In this document: in pieces, positions 51,501 to 61,465 of the stretch | Numbering within the stretch: the first letter of the stretch is position 1 | How the letters are laid out: every line of letters starts with the position of its first letter | NCBI RefSeq assembly: GCF_003945595.2 | Contig: NW_024104286.1 | Location: 1,054,001 to 1,118,000, forward strand | Source of the DNA: Pipra filicauda | Taxonomy: Eukaryota; Chordata; Aves; Passeriformes; Pipridae | DNA length: 64,000 nt | Reading direction: 5' to 3' | Notes under the pieces: model-generated | Seen by the model: the letters and a program-made list of their open reading frames with translations, nothing else | What the model was told of the DNA's origin: nothing | Databases searched by the model: none | Translations under genes and position numbers: made by a program

Positions 51501-54500
51501 ATCTTCATAGGTTACTGTTATGATTTTTTCATTATTTAATAAGCTATTTTGAGATGTTACTGTAAAAAGTACAGTATTTATCTGAGAAAACTCTGTATAC
51601 GTGCAACAAGATCGCTATTCTTTTGCATCTCATAAATGTTTCCTTTTCTACCTACAGTGTATGTTTTTTAGTGTAGAAAGGAAAACCAGTACATTTCTCA
51701 TCAATGCTTTTATGCAATGCTTCTGGTTCCACATCATGTAGACAATCATTCCTACCTTCTCAGTATTTCTATTCCTGGTGGACTGACCGCTGTTTAACAT
51801 GTTGCCAGTGGTCTTTGCACAACTACAAAATGTGACTGGGGCTTTTTTGGCAACTACCATTTCTCTCAGGTGTTTTTCAGAGGTGTGAGTTTTTTGACCT
51901 TGCCCTTCAGTCCCTTCTTGTTTGGGACAGGCCATATGATCCACCAGATCAGAATTACATGCCCAAACACATTAAGCTGATTCTTACATTGTCCAAATTT
52001 CTGATGTTTTGACAGGACAACAATAGTGACACCAAGATGTAGAAAGAAGGCAAACAAAATAATATTTTCAAAAAACCCAGGTGAAATGTAAGGGAGAAAG
52101 AACAAAATTAATCTAGTCTCAGACATTCAGCAATCCTAAAATTAATCTGTAGTTTCAATAAGCAGTATGAAATGCAATAAAAAAGCAGCAATGTGAAATG
52201 CATCTAACCATATTCTTAATAGATACATCAAATCAGATGATGGAAATGTAATCAGCAAATTACATTTTGTCCTCCAGCAAAATACTTTATGAGATCCTTC
52301 TTGAAATAATACTTGCAAAAATTGAAATTCAAGCTGGTCTGCCAGAAAGAAGCATAAAGTTTGTGGTGCATGATATGTCATGTTTGGTAAAGCATCTGCT
52401 TTTAATACTAGGCCTAATTTTGTTTGAAAATTACATGCAGTTACTGTCAAATTTCATTTAATCCCAAACAGTGGTTGAATGGTGCCTTTGCCTTTGCAGT
52501 GTTTGCTGTGATTGCTATTAGCGTAAAACCAGCAACCACAACAGAACCTGCAGAGAGTCTGTGAAGCAACAGTCAGTCTGCACAAGTTATGCACACAGCA
52601 TTTCTGCATGTACACTGAATCCAGTGTGTTCGAATACATTAGATTTCTCTCTGAGGTGCCACTCTGCCAACAGCCTTGCACAGAAATCAAAACAAGTACT
52701 ACAAGGTGCTGCTAGGAGCTGCGACGCAGATCAGCATCATATGGTCACAACTCTGAGGAATCTAAAAAGACAATGAAGAAGAGAAAAAAGAGGATGGACC
52801 CCTATTTAAAAAATTTATTCAGCCTTTGAGAACTCACGTTCACTAGGCAGATAGATGTGTGGGGACAGGTTTATATTTGTTTTGGTTTGTTCTCAGCTGA
52901 AGGTAGACAGCAGAGCTCTCAATCTCAGTATCTTTTAGTCCTTGTAAATTCCTGCTTGTTGACATTTTTTGCATGCTTTTGTGTTTCATTCCTTGTCACC
53001 AGAATATACTGATAGTGCCTGGAGATCTTCAAAAGACATGTCAGATGTGGCATTTAGGGACACAGCTTAGTGATGGATTTGGAAGTGCTGAGTTAACTGT
53101 TGGACCTGATGATCTTAAGGGTCTTTTCCAACCTCAGTGAGTCTAGGATTCTCATTATGGCAGTAAGTCACACTGCAACCTTACAGGACTTCTCTGCCTT
53201 CAGACTGAGGATACATTAATGCCTGGTGATTGCAAAACCTCAACTGGCAAGATGTGTGTTGATATATGACAATAAAAATAAGCAACATGCTAAACCTACT
53301 AGACACTCATCCAACCTTCTCTTTTCAGTCATAGGCCCTCTGAAACTGATTACCGTCTTTCCAAGGTTTTCCAAGCAATTGGATTCTGACCAACATAAAG
53401 ATCACAAGACTAAATTTGCCAGCTGTTAATTCCTTTATATGCACATGGAAAACAGTTGGAGCAAGTACTATCCAAATTCAGCAACTGTTTCTTCCATCCT
53501 AACCACATTTTTACAGAAACAGAAGAACCTGACTATAGAGGCCTGTCCTTGACAGCTTCAGAGAAGGAGTCAGAATGAAATCAACCTGAAATGCTCTTTT
53601 ACCTATGAATATCCCCAATCCTCAATATTTAGAGCCTAGTTTATGATTTGAAGGCTTTATATCCCGCGCAAAATGTATTCATCTGAGAGACCTGATGTTT
53701 ATATGGATAAACCACAGTACATGGGGTTCATGCCAGATTATTATTATTACATGATCTCTCAGATTAAAAACACCTGGGACAGCTCTGTTGTACTGGAAAG
53801 CATACGTAGTTCTGCAGTATGGATGTAAACAACTCTGCTGTACATACTTCATTAGTACCAAACCAGATATCCCAGACTCCTCTTTTTCCCATGTTGCAGT
53901 TCCCCACAAAACCGTTTTTTTTCTTTTCTTCTCAAAACCTGTCAATAACAATTGCTCAGAACAGATTTACCCCTTGCCTACACTGCCCCCAGCTTTTAGG
54001 GGAGAACAAAACTGTCTTTGCTAACACCTCTTCCTATAGATCTTCCACTTGAGTGTATCCTTTTTTAATACCACAGGAGATTTCTATCTTAAGGTGCTTC
54101 ATAAATCAATTGTATTGTAGTGATTTTGATGACCTGTTTCTGTGCAATTGCCAGAATGAACTGAAAACCAGCATTATTAAATAGGTGTTTGTTTTTTTTT
54201 TCTCTCTCTCTCTCTTAGGATGGATTTATAGACTTCTTGGAGTTCATAGCTGCAATAAATTTGGTTATACGAGGGAAAATTGACCAAAAATTGAAATGGT
54301 ATTTCAAGCTATACGATGCTGATGGAAACGGATGTATTGACAAAAAAGAACTACTAAGCATATTCTCGGTAAGCAAGTTATGACCAATAGCAAGAACATT
54401 TGACATAGTGCATTGCCCCCGAAACAGTGGTTCCTCATGTCCTGTAAATGGATTGTCTGTACTTTACCTAATGTTTTACAGTTCTAAAACCAGAATTTAC

Positions 54501-57500
54501 AGTGGCTAGTGACACTCCTGCCATTAGTTTCTTCCCTATTTGAGCATATCAGGTTAGCAAAGGCATACAGTGCTTTTGGAAAACTCCACAAAAGAGTATG
54601 GCGTAATAAACGCTTGAAGAAAAGCACCAAGATCAGTGTTTACAGAGCCATAGTGCTGTCTACTCTCTTGTATGGCTCCGAATCATGGGTCATCTACCGC
54701 CACCACCTGCGTCTCCTAGAACGCTTCCATCAACGCTGCCTCTGCACAATCCTAAACATCCACTGGTCAGATTATGTGACCAATACATCTGTTCTAGAGC
54801 AAGCAGCTATCACAAGTATTGAGGCCATGTTGATGAGAACACAGCTGCGATGGGCAGGGCACGTCTCAAGGATGAAGGACCACCGCCTCCCTAAGATCTT
54901 GCTTTATGGTGAACTTGCCACTGGCTGCTGCAAGAGAGGAGCCCTGAAGAAAAGATACAAGGATTCCCTGAAACAACACCTCAGCCTTGGTCATATTGAT
55001 CTTCATCACTGGTCTACTCTGGCCTCAAATCGGGAGGCCTGGAGACACACCATCTATAACGCAGCTGTCTCCTTTGAGAACACTCGCAGGGTCACTCTCG
55101 AGGAGAAAAGGCAACGCAGAAAGAATCGTGTTCTGCAGAATATACCATCTAAGGAGTCTTTCTGCTGTGCCTTTTGCAATCGGATATGTTTATCTCGTAT
55201 TGGCCTCATAAGTCACCAACGTGCCTGTAACAAGTGTGGTTAGAGCCTTCCCAAATCTTCATTCGCGAAGCCCAGCCATGAATGAATTGAGCATATCTGA
55301 ACAGTATTTTACTCTACGCAATAGTTCTACAGATAAAATATTTTACTTAAAGTGAAAAACTGTAGAAATACTAGAGGCATTACTGTGATAAACTATACTA
55401 TAAGGCAGGGTAGAACTGTAGCAGCATAATGAATAAAACAGATGGTTACAAGTGTATGTGCCAGTCCATTGTGGAAAACTGACTTCTCAAAGTGAGCTCG
55501 CAGCAAGAAAAATATAGATGTCAACAAAATATTGCAATATTTTAATTGTTTGAGAGGCCTTTAGATTTGTGTACTACAACTGCCATTATCCCTATTTTAA
55601 AACTTAATCAGGGAAATATAATTTTACTATTAAATCACATAGTGACAGTGGGATAAAAATATTGCCAAAATGTTGCAGAAAATGGGTCCACTTCAAACAC
55701 ACAAAAGCAAAGCAGTGCAATTCTTTCTTTAAAATTATTTCTGTATTTTTCACTTGCTCTAGTGAAATAATATTTTGAACTGCAGTAGCTGCTTTCATCC
55801 AAAAGGTATGTTAGGGTTCCTTGCAAATACGTCTGGCTTAATACTGCTCCCTAAATGTACAGGACTCATTACAGATCAAAGTAACAACATAAACAAGGAA
55901 AGTACTTTTCCTGGAATTACAATAAATGTCAGTAAAAAAGGCCTTGTCCAAAAAGATATGTCATATCTGAGACATTAATTTAGAATCGCAGAACTCCTAT
56001 TAAAACTTCATCTGTCTCTACAGCTATGCAAACTTTGGACCAACAAATCATTATCAAAACTCCTTCTAGATAACCATGCACCCTTTCAATGTCAAGTTAT
56101 TTTGTTTTACTATTTAAGGTGACAGTGGTAGACAGTGACTCAGATACTTCAGGAACCACTGCCTTACTCTTAGCACTACAATAAATTTAACTGTGGCAGA
56201 AGTACAACTTTATTCTGAAGACTGTAGCAGAGTCAGACATATAAAACACCAAAAGTATCTAAAGTATGAATTAGTAATACAAATAAGTTTATGTACCCAT
56301 TTTTGCAAAAATTCTCATTTCCTTTTGAAATGGACAGGAATTTTGGGCACTTTGGGGGTTGGCATTTTTATGGTCTTATTTGATGTATTAAGGTTACTGT
56401 TTTTAAAAAGGTGTAAAGTAAAATAAAGACAGTGACAGTCAAGAATTTCACATCAGTCCTGAATAAGTTTAACTTACATTTTATTTAAATACAATGATTT
56501 CTAATATAATATCAGAAGTACCAAAAGAAACAACTGGCACATACAGTGATTTTTCTTACACAACACAGTTCACCTCAAGATCATTCAAGTGTAGAAAAAC
56601 AAATTCTACAGTATGCCCATTATAGAACATATATGCATGTTTATATATGCACATATTTTCCCAGTCAATTACTAATTGGGATATTGAGTTTGAATCTAAC
56701 TCTGTAAACACATCCTTGTTGCATCTGAACCACTGGATGTTAACGTGGAGGCTCTTATTTTATTAACCGGAATGATCACCACAGTGTAAAAATTACCGTC
56801 TCAGTGAATGGGATACAATTTTTCAAAAACATTCACTTATACCTTTACTCCAAATATTGAGTCCTTTTCCTACAGAAAAACAAACAAAAGAAAAAAAAAC
56901 CACAAAAGAAAACAAACAAACAAAAAACCAACAACAACCAAAAAACAAACTAGAGGGGATACTTTTGGTTTTCTTAACTTCTTTGGAGGTCAAGTACATT
57001 CTGCCAACTTCCAGGACTGCTGGTCTGACTTTGTTTGTGATTACTAAGTTAAACCTGTCTTAATAGAAAAATAGCTTAGGCTTTCTCTGCATGTGCTTTC
57101 AGCTGTGAAAAACAGTACTGTATTTAAATCACACAGACCATAGGGCACTTTGAAGACACAGAACTCTCTAGGGCCAGTTAAAAATGCTGGTGTGGAATCT
57201 AAAGTGTATTACAGAGCAGAGGTGCCACATGGTTCTTCAGACTTTCAGAGATATGTAAATTAGTCTGCAATCTTCAGGCTGTGTTATGTTAATTAAATTG
57301 CAATCCTCATTACTGAAGATTTACTTGAAATAGCTATTTATTTAGTATTTTTTGAAAGGGTCTGGGAACTAAAGAGTTGCATTGCAATTACAGGTGCTGC
57401 CAGTGTATTGTTTTTACAACTTGATGGAAAAAACTCTGAAAGAATTTTCTGTGTTTCTGCCCTCAGGCTATCCAGGCTATAAATGGCTACACCAACATGA

Positions 57501-60500
57501 GTGCTGAAGAGTTCACAAACATGGTATTTCAGAAGATAGATGTGAACAATGATGGTAAGAATCTAGGTTTTGTTGGCACTGGCAGGGACTTTCCTCTGGA
57601 AGAGAGGGAGTTGCACACACTACAGAAGAACTGATTGTTTTAGATTAACTGAAAGCCAAAACTCTTTTTTACCCATACTATTTCAGCTTTACAGTGAAGT
57701 GTAAATCAGTGACATAGGAATTACATGCAGTAGGTGCTAAAGCACAGAGGTCTTGCACTGTTCACCAAAAATGCCAGTTCTCTGGTTGCACAGCAAAATG
57801 AAAGTGTGATTGAGGGGTTTTTTTAGTGTATTTGCGTTGGCTCAATCTATCTGAAATCGTTAAAAAATACAAATAAGATGCACGGTTGTATATGCTCTAG
57901 CATGTTCTAAGGATTGGACAGCATATTGGATGTCCCTTGAAGGCTGACTGTTAACACATGCTAAAACACATGCTACTGTTTTTTTCCTCAAGATAGCTAG
58001 ATTAAGCCAATTGGACTTGCATTTGTAAACTAAGACTTCAGTTCACTGCTTCAGCGTTGTTTCTAACAGAAAACTTCTCACATGTGAATATCTCCCCTCA
58101 AACTTCTAATCATGAAGATCCTCCTTCCACTGACAATTACATTTTACATCAATTGCTGCAATCATTGACAAACTAGGAATATTAGGAAAGCATTACAGAA
58201 CAAAGTGAAGTCACAGACAGGAATTTTGGGCATTTTGGGGGGATATTTCTATGGTCTTATTTGGTGTATTAATGTTACTTTTTTAAAAAGCTGTTTACAA
58301 TATACAGAGTATAAACAGTGATCTTGTGGCACATATGGAGGATACACTAGCAGACAATTTTTTTCCCCCATCTCCTTGGCCCATTCTTTGGGTGAAGACA
58401 AATTACAAAAGGACTCCAAATAACACAGTCAGGATCTAGCATCTAAACCCAAATTCTATGATTATTCTCCAATTTGACCAGATATTTACTGCAAGTAACA
58501 ATTGTATCTGAGCTAAAACATCAGCTGGAAAAATAATTTTGTGTCATACATTTTAGCAAGGAAAAGCCAGAACATGATTTATTTAGAATTATCTTCATAA
58601 TAATTCCCTTTCAAACTGTTTTCCATAGTTTGTTAGTGTTTTAATTGCTGCAAAGCAACAGGACTAGCTCCACCTGAGGAACGGGCCGAGTTTTACCAAG
58701 TTTAGCTTCAACTATGCTGCCTCTCTGTAGCTTCTTATTAAAGAAACGTGCAAACAGACAAATAAGTTGCAATGTCCTTCCTTACATGAAACAACAATAA
58801 ATAATCCCATGGTTGTAAAGAACAATTCTTAAAACAGACCTCCTGTTGGTTTTGCAATTTATTTTCATTAGCTCGAGGAAATCTGATGCCCATCACGGCA
58901 GCAGCGAGCCTGGGCCTGCCAGTGCAGCCACATCTCACTGGCAACTGCAGTGCGGTTTGTGCTCTTGTGCGCTGCTGTTGGTGCTTGGAAATGTGCAGCC
59001 TGGGAACAGAAGGAGGGAATTCAAGACCAGTTGACCTGAATAAACATGAAAATGATGCCACATGTCCACGTGATGAGTCCAGGAACCCCATCCACCCAAA
59101 GACCTCAGTCAGAGGCAATACAGAGGGAAGGGGAGGGGAACGGAAAGGAATGCCTGGGGATAGGAGGAGAGTTCATCAGAAGTGAGAGGATGAGTGGCAA
59201 AGCAGGCGATACATACAAGCATACAGACATGGCTTGTTTTGTCTCTGCTTCTGGAATGATTATGTAAGGGGAGTGCTATTGAAAGAAGCAGCACAAACAA
59301 TCTCAGGGCACTGCATGCCAGCCCCTGGACAGGGTCTTAGTACTTTCACTGAAGCCTAAGAGACAGGACTTCTGTCAAATTATGTCCTTCCTCTTTATAT
59401 GAGCCTGTCACTGGTGTAGCAAGGACACATGTGACTAAACAGAAAGCAGCCTTTACTGACTATGGGTAGAAAGTGGTTTTCACATTTTTCAAATGCTGAT
59501 CGTTTTCCTTTTTCACATCAAGTGAAGTTTCCAAGGCTGCCATGGACAGAAACAAAACCACCCAAAAAATCCCTACAGGTAGTACTAAAACCTGAAAAGA
59601 GCCAAGAGTCAGCCAGCTAAGCATTCACCAGACATGTACATGACCTGAATTCCTGCTCCCCTGCACCCTGGGACCCTAACTCATCCAGCTATTTTCCTTT
59701 GCTGGCCTTTTGTCATTTCTTATTTTAATGAGAAATCATTCATTGTTGTGAATTTCACAAGAAACTTTAAATCATTCTCAGAGGAAAGAATCAAGCTTTT
59801 CTTATTAAACCAAGCTTTGTTTTTCCTTCTCAAAGTAAAACAGTATTCTGATTTTTCAGTAGAAGAGATTTTAAAGTTGTCTTGCACCTTCTAAGTTATT
59901 AGCTGATTTTGACATGAGCCCAAAAAATCACACTCTAAATGACCATTTCAGTTCCCTGGAAGAATTTATCCAATCAAACCACTTAGCCAGTTTTTTTTAG
60001 TATATCCGATCATGGCTCTAAATAATCCTAGTAGTCAACACAGGTACTATGCCTAGTAATCCTCAGCAAATCACACTCTAATCTCTGTTAAAACCAGCTA
60101 TAGGATAAATCCCAGTTAGCTCACTGAGAATTGGTCCATACATCTAATTTCAGCCTCGATACAGGCTTCATTAGTGCCCTGTTACACACATTTATGAGCA
60201 CTTACAATTGTCTCAGACTTCAGTGAAAGTTGTGTTTGACCTGTTTTAACATAAAAAAAAGTGAGTCTGAGTTCTAGGATCTGACTGATGCAAAGCAGGA
60301 AAACATTATCAAATGCTCTACCTGCATTTGCCTATCAGCAGAGAACAGAAACCTTCCTAAGGGATTCAGTCTGGCATGAATGGCCTTGTGTTGGATGGAG
60401 AATGATTGCTGGGTTTCTCAGTTCCTAAGGAGTATTTTCTTTCTTTTAGGGGAACTGACTTTGGAAGAGTTTATCAACGGTGTGGAAAGCGATGAGGACC

Positions 60501-60580
60501 TAATGGAGTTGATTTCGAAAAGTTTTGACCTTTCCAACGTACTCAAAGTCATACAGAACGGCAGGAGGAACAGCGTCTGA
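27319..60580 (+). CDS. GUCA1C: Guanylate cyclase activating protein, GUCA1C/GCAP3-like (whole locus, exons 1a-2-3-4)
   Basis: Four coding exons (27319-27510, 54219-54368, 57467-57554, 60450-60580) join in frame into a 186-residue EF-hand protein of the neuronal calcium sensor group. GCAPs are N-myristoylated calcium sensors that activate photoreceptor membrane guanylate cyclases when calcium falls after light, so the expected site of action is the outer segment. Visible features are Met-Gly at the N-terminus with Ser6, the ECPSG signature of the degenerate EF-hand 1 (25-29), and canonical loops for EF2 (61-72), EF3 (97-108) and EF4 (139-150), each with Asp at 1, Gly at 6 and Glu at 12. Exon 2 ([27 protein letters not shown]) reads closer to the GUCA1C than to the GUCA1A or GUCA1B proteins I know. 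The C-terminus stops soon after EF4 (ends NGRRNSV) and is shorter than in human GUCA1C. Introns of about 26.7, 3.1 and 2.9 kb have GT/AG borders. A second possible first exon lies at 39681-39872. Confidence 0.87.
29637..29667 (+). repeat. Perfect 11-bp inverted repeat with 9-base loop
   Basis: TTTATATGTAC (29637-29647) and GTACATATAAA (29657-29667) are exact reverse complements around GTTGAGAAT. GTTACAGTT occurs on both sides (about 29591 and 29691). It may be a decayed inverted-repeat element; function unknown. Confidence 0.7.
32608..32651 (+). repeat. Three spaced copies of GTACATTATTTT
   Basis: The 12-base unit GTACATTATTTT occurs three times within 44 bases, the last after a short CTGTTT spacer. 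Confidence 0.8.
37616..37620 (+). repeat. 5-bp target site duplication, left (CCTGT)
   Basis: Identical to 38115-38119 directly after the LTR 3' end. Confidence 0.8.
37621..38114 (+). mobile_element. Solo LTR of an avian endogenous retrovirus (ERVL-like)
   Basis: The element is 494 bp, begins TGTCTTGGTTTCAGCTGG and ends AAACCACACCA, with TG/CA termini. Internal marks match an avian LTR type I recognise: TCAAGGACTTTTCAG, GGTGCACAAGAAGCTGGGAG, a core-promoter-like CATGCTCAGTATGTAAAC, and an ATTAAAC poly(A)-like signal before AACCCACAAGTTTTACC. It is flanked by a 5-bp duplication, CCTGT, at 37616-37620 and 38115-38119. A 5-bp duplication fits the ERVL/class III group. No internal retroviral sequence is attached, so it is a recombination remnant. 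It lies in intron 1, about 1.6 kb upstream of exon 1b. Confidence 0.88.
38115..38119 (+). repeat. 5-bp target site duplication, right (CCTGT)
   Basis: Identical to 37616-37620 directly before the LTR 5' end. Confidence 0.8.
39319..39680 (+). promoter_or_regulatory. Candidate proximal promoter and 5' UTR for exon 1b
   Basis: GGATTA at 39319-39324 is the reverse complement of TAATCC, the preferred CRX/OTX core. A TAATCT follows at 39517-39522 and an ATTTAAAAG TATA-like element at 39589-39597, about 85 bases before the exon 1b ATG. The spacing would fit a short 5' UTR. The motifs are short and AT-rich, so confidence is low. Confidence 0.25.
39681..39872 (+). CDS. GUCA1C: Second GCAP first exon (exon 1b), alternative or relic
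   Basis: This exon encodes 64 residues beginning MGSQES, again a glycine-2/serine-6 myristoylation pattern. It contains [14 protein letters not shown] (16-29), LHEFK (33-37) and FDLNH (60-64), then a good donor CAC|GTAAGC (39872/39873) in phase 0. There is no splice acceptor just upstream of the ATG, so it behaves as a first exon. Joined to exon 2 it keeps a usable EF2 loop, because the changed residue (His64 for Lys64) is loop position 4, which does not bind calcium. It differs from exon 1a at more than half of positions, mostly by conservative changes, with no stop and no frameshift. It may be an alternative first exon of GUCA1C or the surviving first exon of a tandem duplicate whose later exons are lost. 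I found no second copy of exons 2-4 in the window. Confidence 0.75.
42668..42768 (+). other. Unidentified exon-like segment inside GUCA1C intron 1
   Basis: The segment follows CCTGTATTTCTTCAG (acceptor-like, ends 42667), stays open for 33 codons ([19 protein letters not shown] and [15 protein letters not shown]) and ends at GAG|GTCAGC. The Gly/Tyr-rich reading and higher GC than its surroundings stand out. It has no match to any GCAP exon and I do not recognise it. The weak donor and lack of partner exons keep confidence low. Confidence 0.15.
43224..43246 (+). repeat. (AAAC)n microsatellite
   Basis: About 5.5 units of AAAC in GUCA1C intron 1. Confidence 0.9.
47487..47737 (+). mobile_element. 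CR1 retrotransposon 3' end
   Basis: Typical avian CR1 3' sequence: GCCAGGGGAGGTTTAGGTT, ATTAGGAGGAAATTCTTTGC, CCCTGGAGGTTTTTAAGATG, GATCTTGGAGGTCCTTTCC, then GATTCTATGATTCTATGAT. It is the best preserved of the three CR1 tails, 5'-truncated as usual. A 67-codon frame across it (47453-47656) is part of the repeat and not a gene. Confidence 0.9.
49938..49994 (+). mobile_element. CR1 3' tail fragment
   Basis: GGATGGTTGGACTTAATGATC followed by GGCCTTTTCCAGCC and ATGATTCCATGAA matches the last about 60 bp of CR1 in plus orientation, diverged. Confidence 0.7.
53015..53152 (+). mobile_element. CR1 3' end fragment, diverged
   Basis: GGAGATCTTCAAAAGACATG, GATGTGGCATTTAGGGACA, GTTGGACCTGATGATCTTAA, GGTCTTTTCCAACCTCAGTG and a degraded GAGTCTAGGATTCT tail follow the CR1 3' end in order. 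Confidence 0.85.
54219..54368 (+). CDS. GUCA1C: GUCA1C coding exon 2 (EF2 end, EF3)
   Basis: This exon encodes residues 65-114 in 50 whole codons, phase 0 at both ends. The acceptor is a strong polypyrimidine tract, T-rich then (TC)n, ending in TTAG (54191-54218), and the donor is TCG|GTAAGC at 54369. It holds the second half of EF-hand 2 (DGFIDFLE, 65-72), the linker helix (KLKWYFKLY) and a complete EF-hand 3 loop, [12 protein letters not shown] (97-108). Both first exons splice into it in the same frame. A retrotransposon fragment is inserted 182 bases downstream of the donor. Confidence 0.92.
54540..54550 (+). repeat. Target site duplication, left copy
   Basis: TTGAGCATATC is repeated exactly at 55286-55296 on the far side of the retrotransposon fragment. 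The 11-bp length is typical of target-primed reverse transcription. Confidence 0.85.
54551..55285 (+). mobile_element. 5'-truncated non-LTR retrotransposon fragment (reverse transcriptase C-terminal part)
   Basis: A 230-codon open frame runs from the first base of the insert to TAG at 55241-55243. It encodes the region downstream of the reverse transcriptase catalytic core: [51 protein letters not shown], and a C-terminal zinc-binding motif of form C-x2-C-x12-H-x3-C (CAFC to the last Cys of SHQRAC). This is the C-terminal region of LINE-type polymerases that cut and prime at the target; the catalytic YxDD motif and the endonuclease lie upstream and are absent. A short 3' tail ends ATGAATGAA. 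The ends are marked by an 11-bp duplication, TTGAGCATATC, at 54540-54550 and 55286-55296, and the recognisable protein begins exactly at the insertion boundary. The frame is intact and visibly more GC-rich than its surroundings. It is not CR1; the clade (RTE-like or L2-like) is unresolved. Confidence 0.88.
55286..55296 (+). repeat. Target site duplication, right copy
   Basis: This exact copy of TTGAGCATATC follows the ATGAATGAA tail of the retrotransposon fragment. Confidence 0.85.
56333..56410 (+). repeat. Direct repeat, copy 1 (intron 2)
   Basis: About 78 bp (GACAGGAATTTTGGGCA, then TATGGTCTTATTTGATGTAT and TTTTTAAAAAG) recurs as a diverged copy at 58216-58290 in the next intron. The flanks do not match, so only this segment is shared. 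Confidence 0.75.
56874..56950 (+). repeat. A/C low-complexity tract
   Basis: A purine-rich, T-free stretch of A runs and CAAA units in intron 2. The open frames across it are compositional. Confidence 0.85.
57467..57554 (+). CDS. GUCA1C: GUCA1C coding exon 3 (helix before EF4)
   Basis: This 88-base exon encodes residues 115-143 plus the first base of codon 144. The acceptor is TTTCTGCCCTCAG (ends 57466) and the donor is GATG|GTAAGA, leaving phase 1. It supplies [16 protein letters not shown] and the start of the EF4 loop (DVNND, 139-143). The break inside the EF4 loop is completed exactly by exon 4, which supports the exon borders. Confidence 0.9.
57555..60449 (+). other. GUCA1C intron 3
   Basis: It contains the second copy of the 75-bp direct repeat and a GC-richer patch (about 58860-59330) with frames on both strands that carry no family motif. 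Otherwise AT-rich. Confidence 0.6.
58216..58290 (+). repeat. Direct repeat, copy 2 (intron 3)
   Basis: This segment of about 75 bp matches 56333-56410 at roughly 85-90% by eye, with a few substitutions and a 3-base length change. It is either a local duplication or two copies of an unnamed dispersed repeat. Confidence 0.75.
60450..60580 (+). CDS. GUCA1C: GUCA1C terminal coding exon 4
   Basis: The acceptor is TTCTTTCTTTTAG (ends 60449), and the first two bases complete the Gly144 codon. The exon finishes the EF4 loop (GELTLEE, 144-150), continues [11 protein letters not shown] and the C-terminal helix [11 protein letters not shown], and stops at TGA (60578-60580) after RRNSV. The tail after the last helix is only a few residues long, shorter than in the mammalian GUCA1C I know. 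No frameshift is needed to read it. Confidence 0.9.
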
Positions 60581-61459
60581 AGGATCTAGTGACAGATGTG
60601 GCCTTTGTGTCATCATTTCAAGGAAGATAATATTTGATATATTCAGAGAGTTTGATGTTGTTAAATCCTGCTCGGGCAATAGCGAGCAGCCTGCTCCAGG
60701 AGTAACAATTTTCACTCTTCATATATCTCCTTTTTTTTTCTTTATTCTTTTCCTTGCTCATGACTGTGGCAGCCACACGGAAAAAAACCAACTTCGGCTG
60801 CCTATAATAGAAAAGGTATTTGATGCAGTAAAAGTAACTTACTTGGTCTCTATGAGCATGTTGTCATTAAACCTCAGACAGCAACTAAGCACCACCCAGC
60901 TGCTGGCTCACTGCACTCCAGTGGGACGGGGAAAAGTAAAAGTGCAAAAACTTGTGGGCTGAGATAAAGACAATTTAAAAGGTGAAGAAAAAGCTGTGCA
61001 CTCAAGCAAAGCAGAACAAGGACTTAATTCACCTCTCCCCATGGGCAGGCAAGTGTTTAGCCAGCTCCAGGAAAGCATGGATCCATCAAGCATAATGGTG
61101 ACTTGGGAAGACAAATGCCATCACTCTGAACATTCCCTCCCTTGCTTCTTCTTCCCCAGCTGTATATGCTGAGCATAACACCATATGGTGTGAGATATCC
61201 TTGTGGTCAGTTGGGGTCAGCTGTCCCAGCTGTGTCCCCTCCCACCTTCTTGTGCACCCCGAGCCTTCTCACTGGTGGGGTGAGAGGCAGAAAAAGACTT
61301 GATGCTATGCAAGCACTTCTCAGCAGTAATGAAAACATCTTTGTGTTATCAATGTTGTTTTGGTCACAAATCCAAAACACAGCCTCATACCAGCTACTAT
61401 GAAGAAAATTACCTCTATCCAAGCTGAAACCAGCACATTCTCTTCTGTTCAGATAAATC

Positions 61460-61465
61460 AATAAA
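61460..61465 (+). other. Candidate poly(A) signal for GUCA1C
   Basis: AATAAA lies about 880 bases after the stop codon, the first canonical hexamer I noticed downstream of exon 4. It sits in an A/T-rich stretch with a second overlapping copy (AATAAAA). It would imply a 3' UTR of about 0.9 kb. Confidence 0.3.

Larger units (their letters stand above)
39873..54218 (+). other. GUCA1C intron 1, part between exon 1b and exon 2
   Basis: It contains the exon-like segment at 42668, an (AAAC)n repeat and three CR1 tails. A GC-richer patch at about 47270-47486 just before the first CR1 may be another old repeat. No further GCAP exon was found. Confidence 0.6.

Noticed and set aside
51484..51510. CACAGAACCACAGGATGATC as a reverse CR1 tail
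   Set aside because: Similarity is limited to about 20 bases, and the diagnostic GGTTGGAAAAGACC-type segment is missing.
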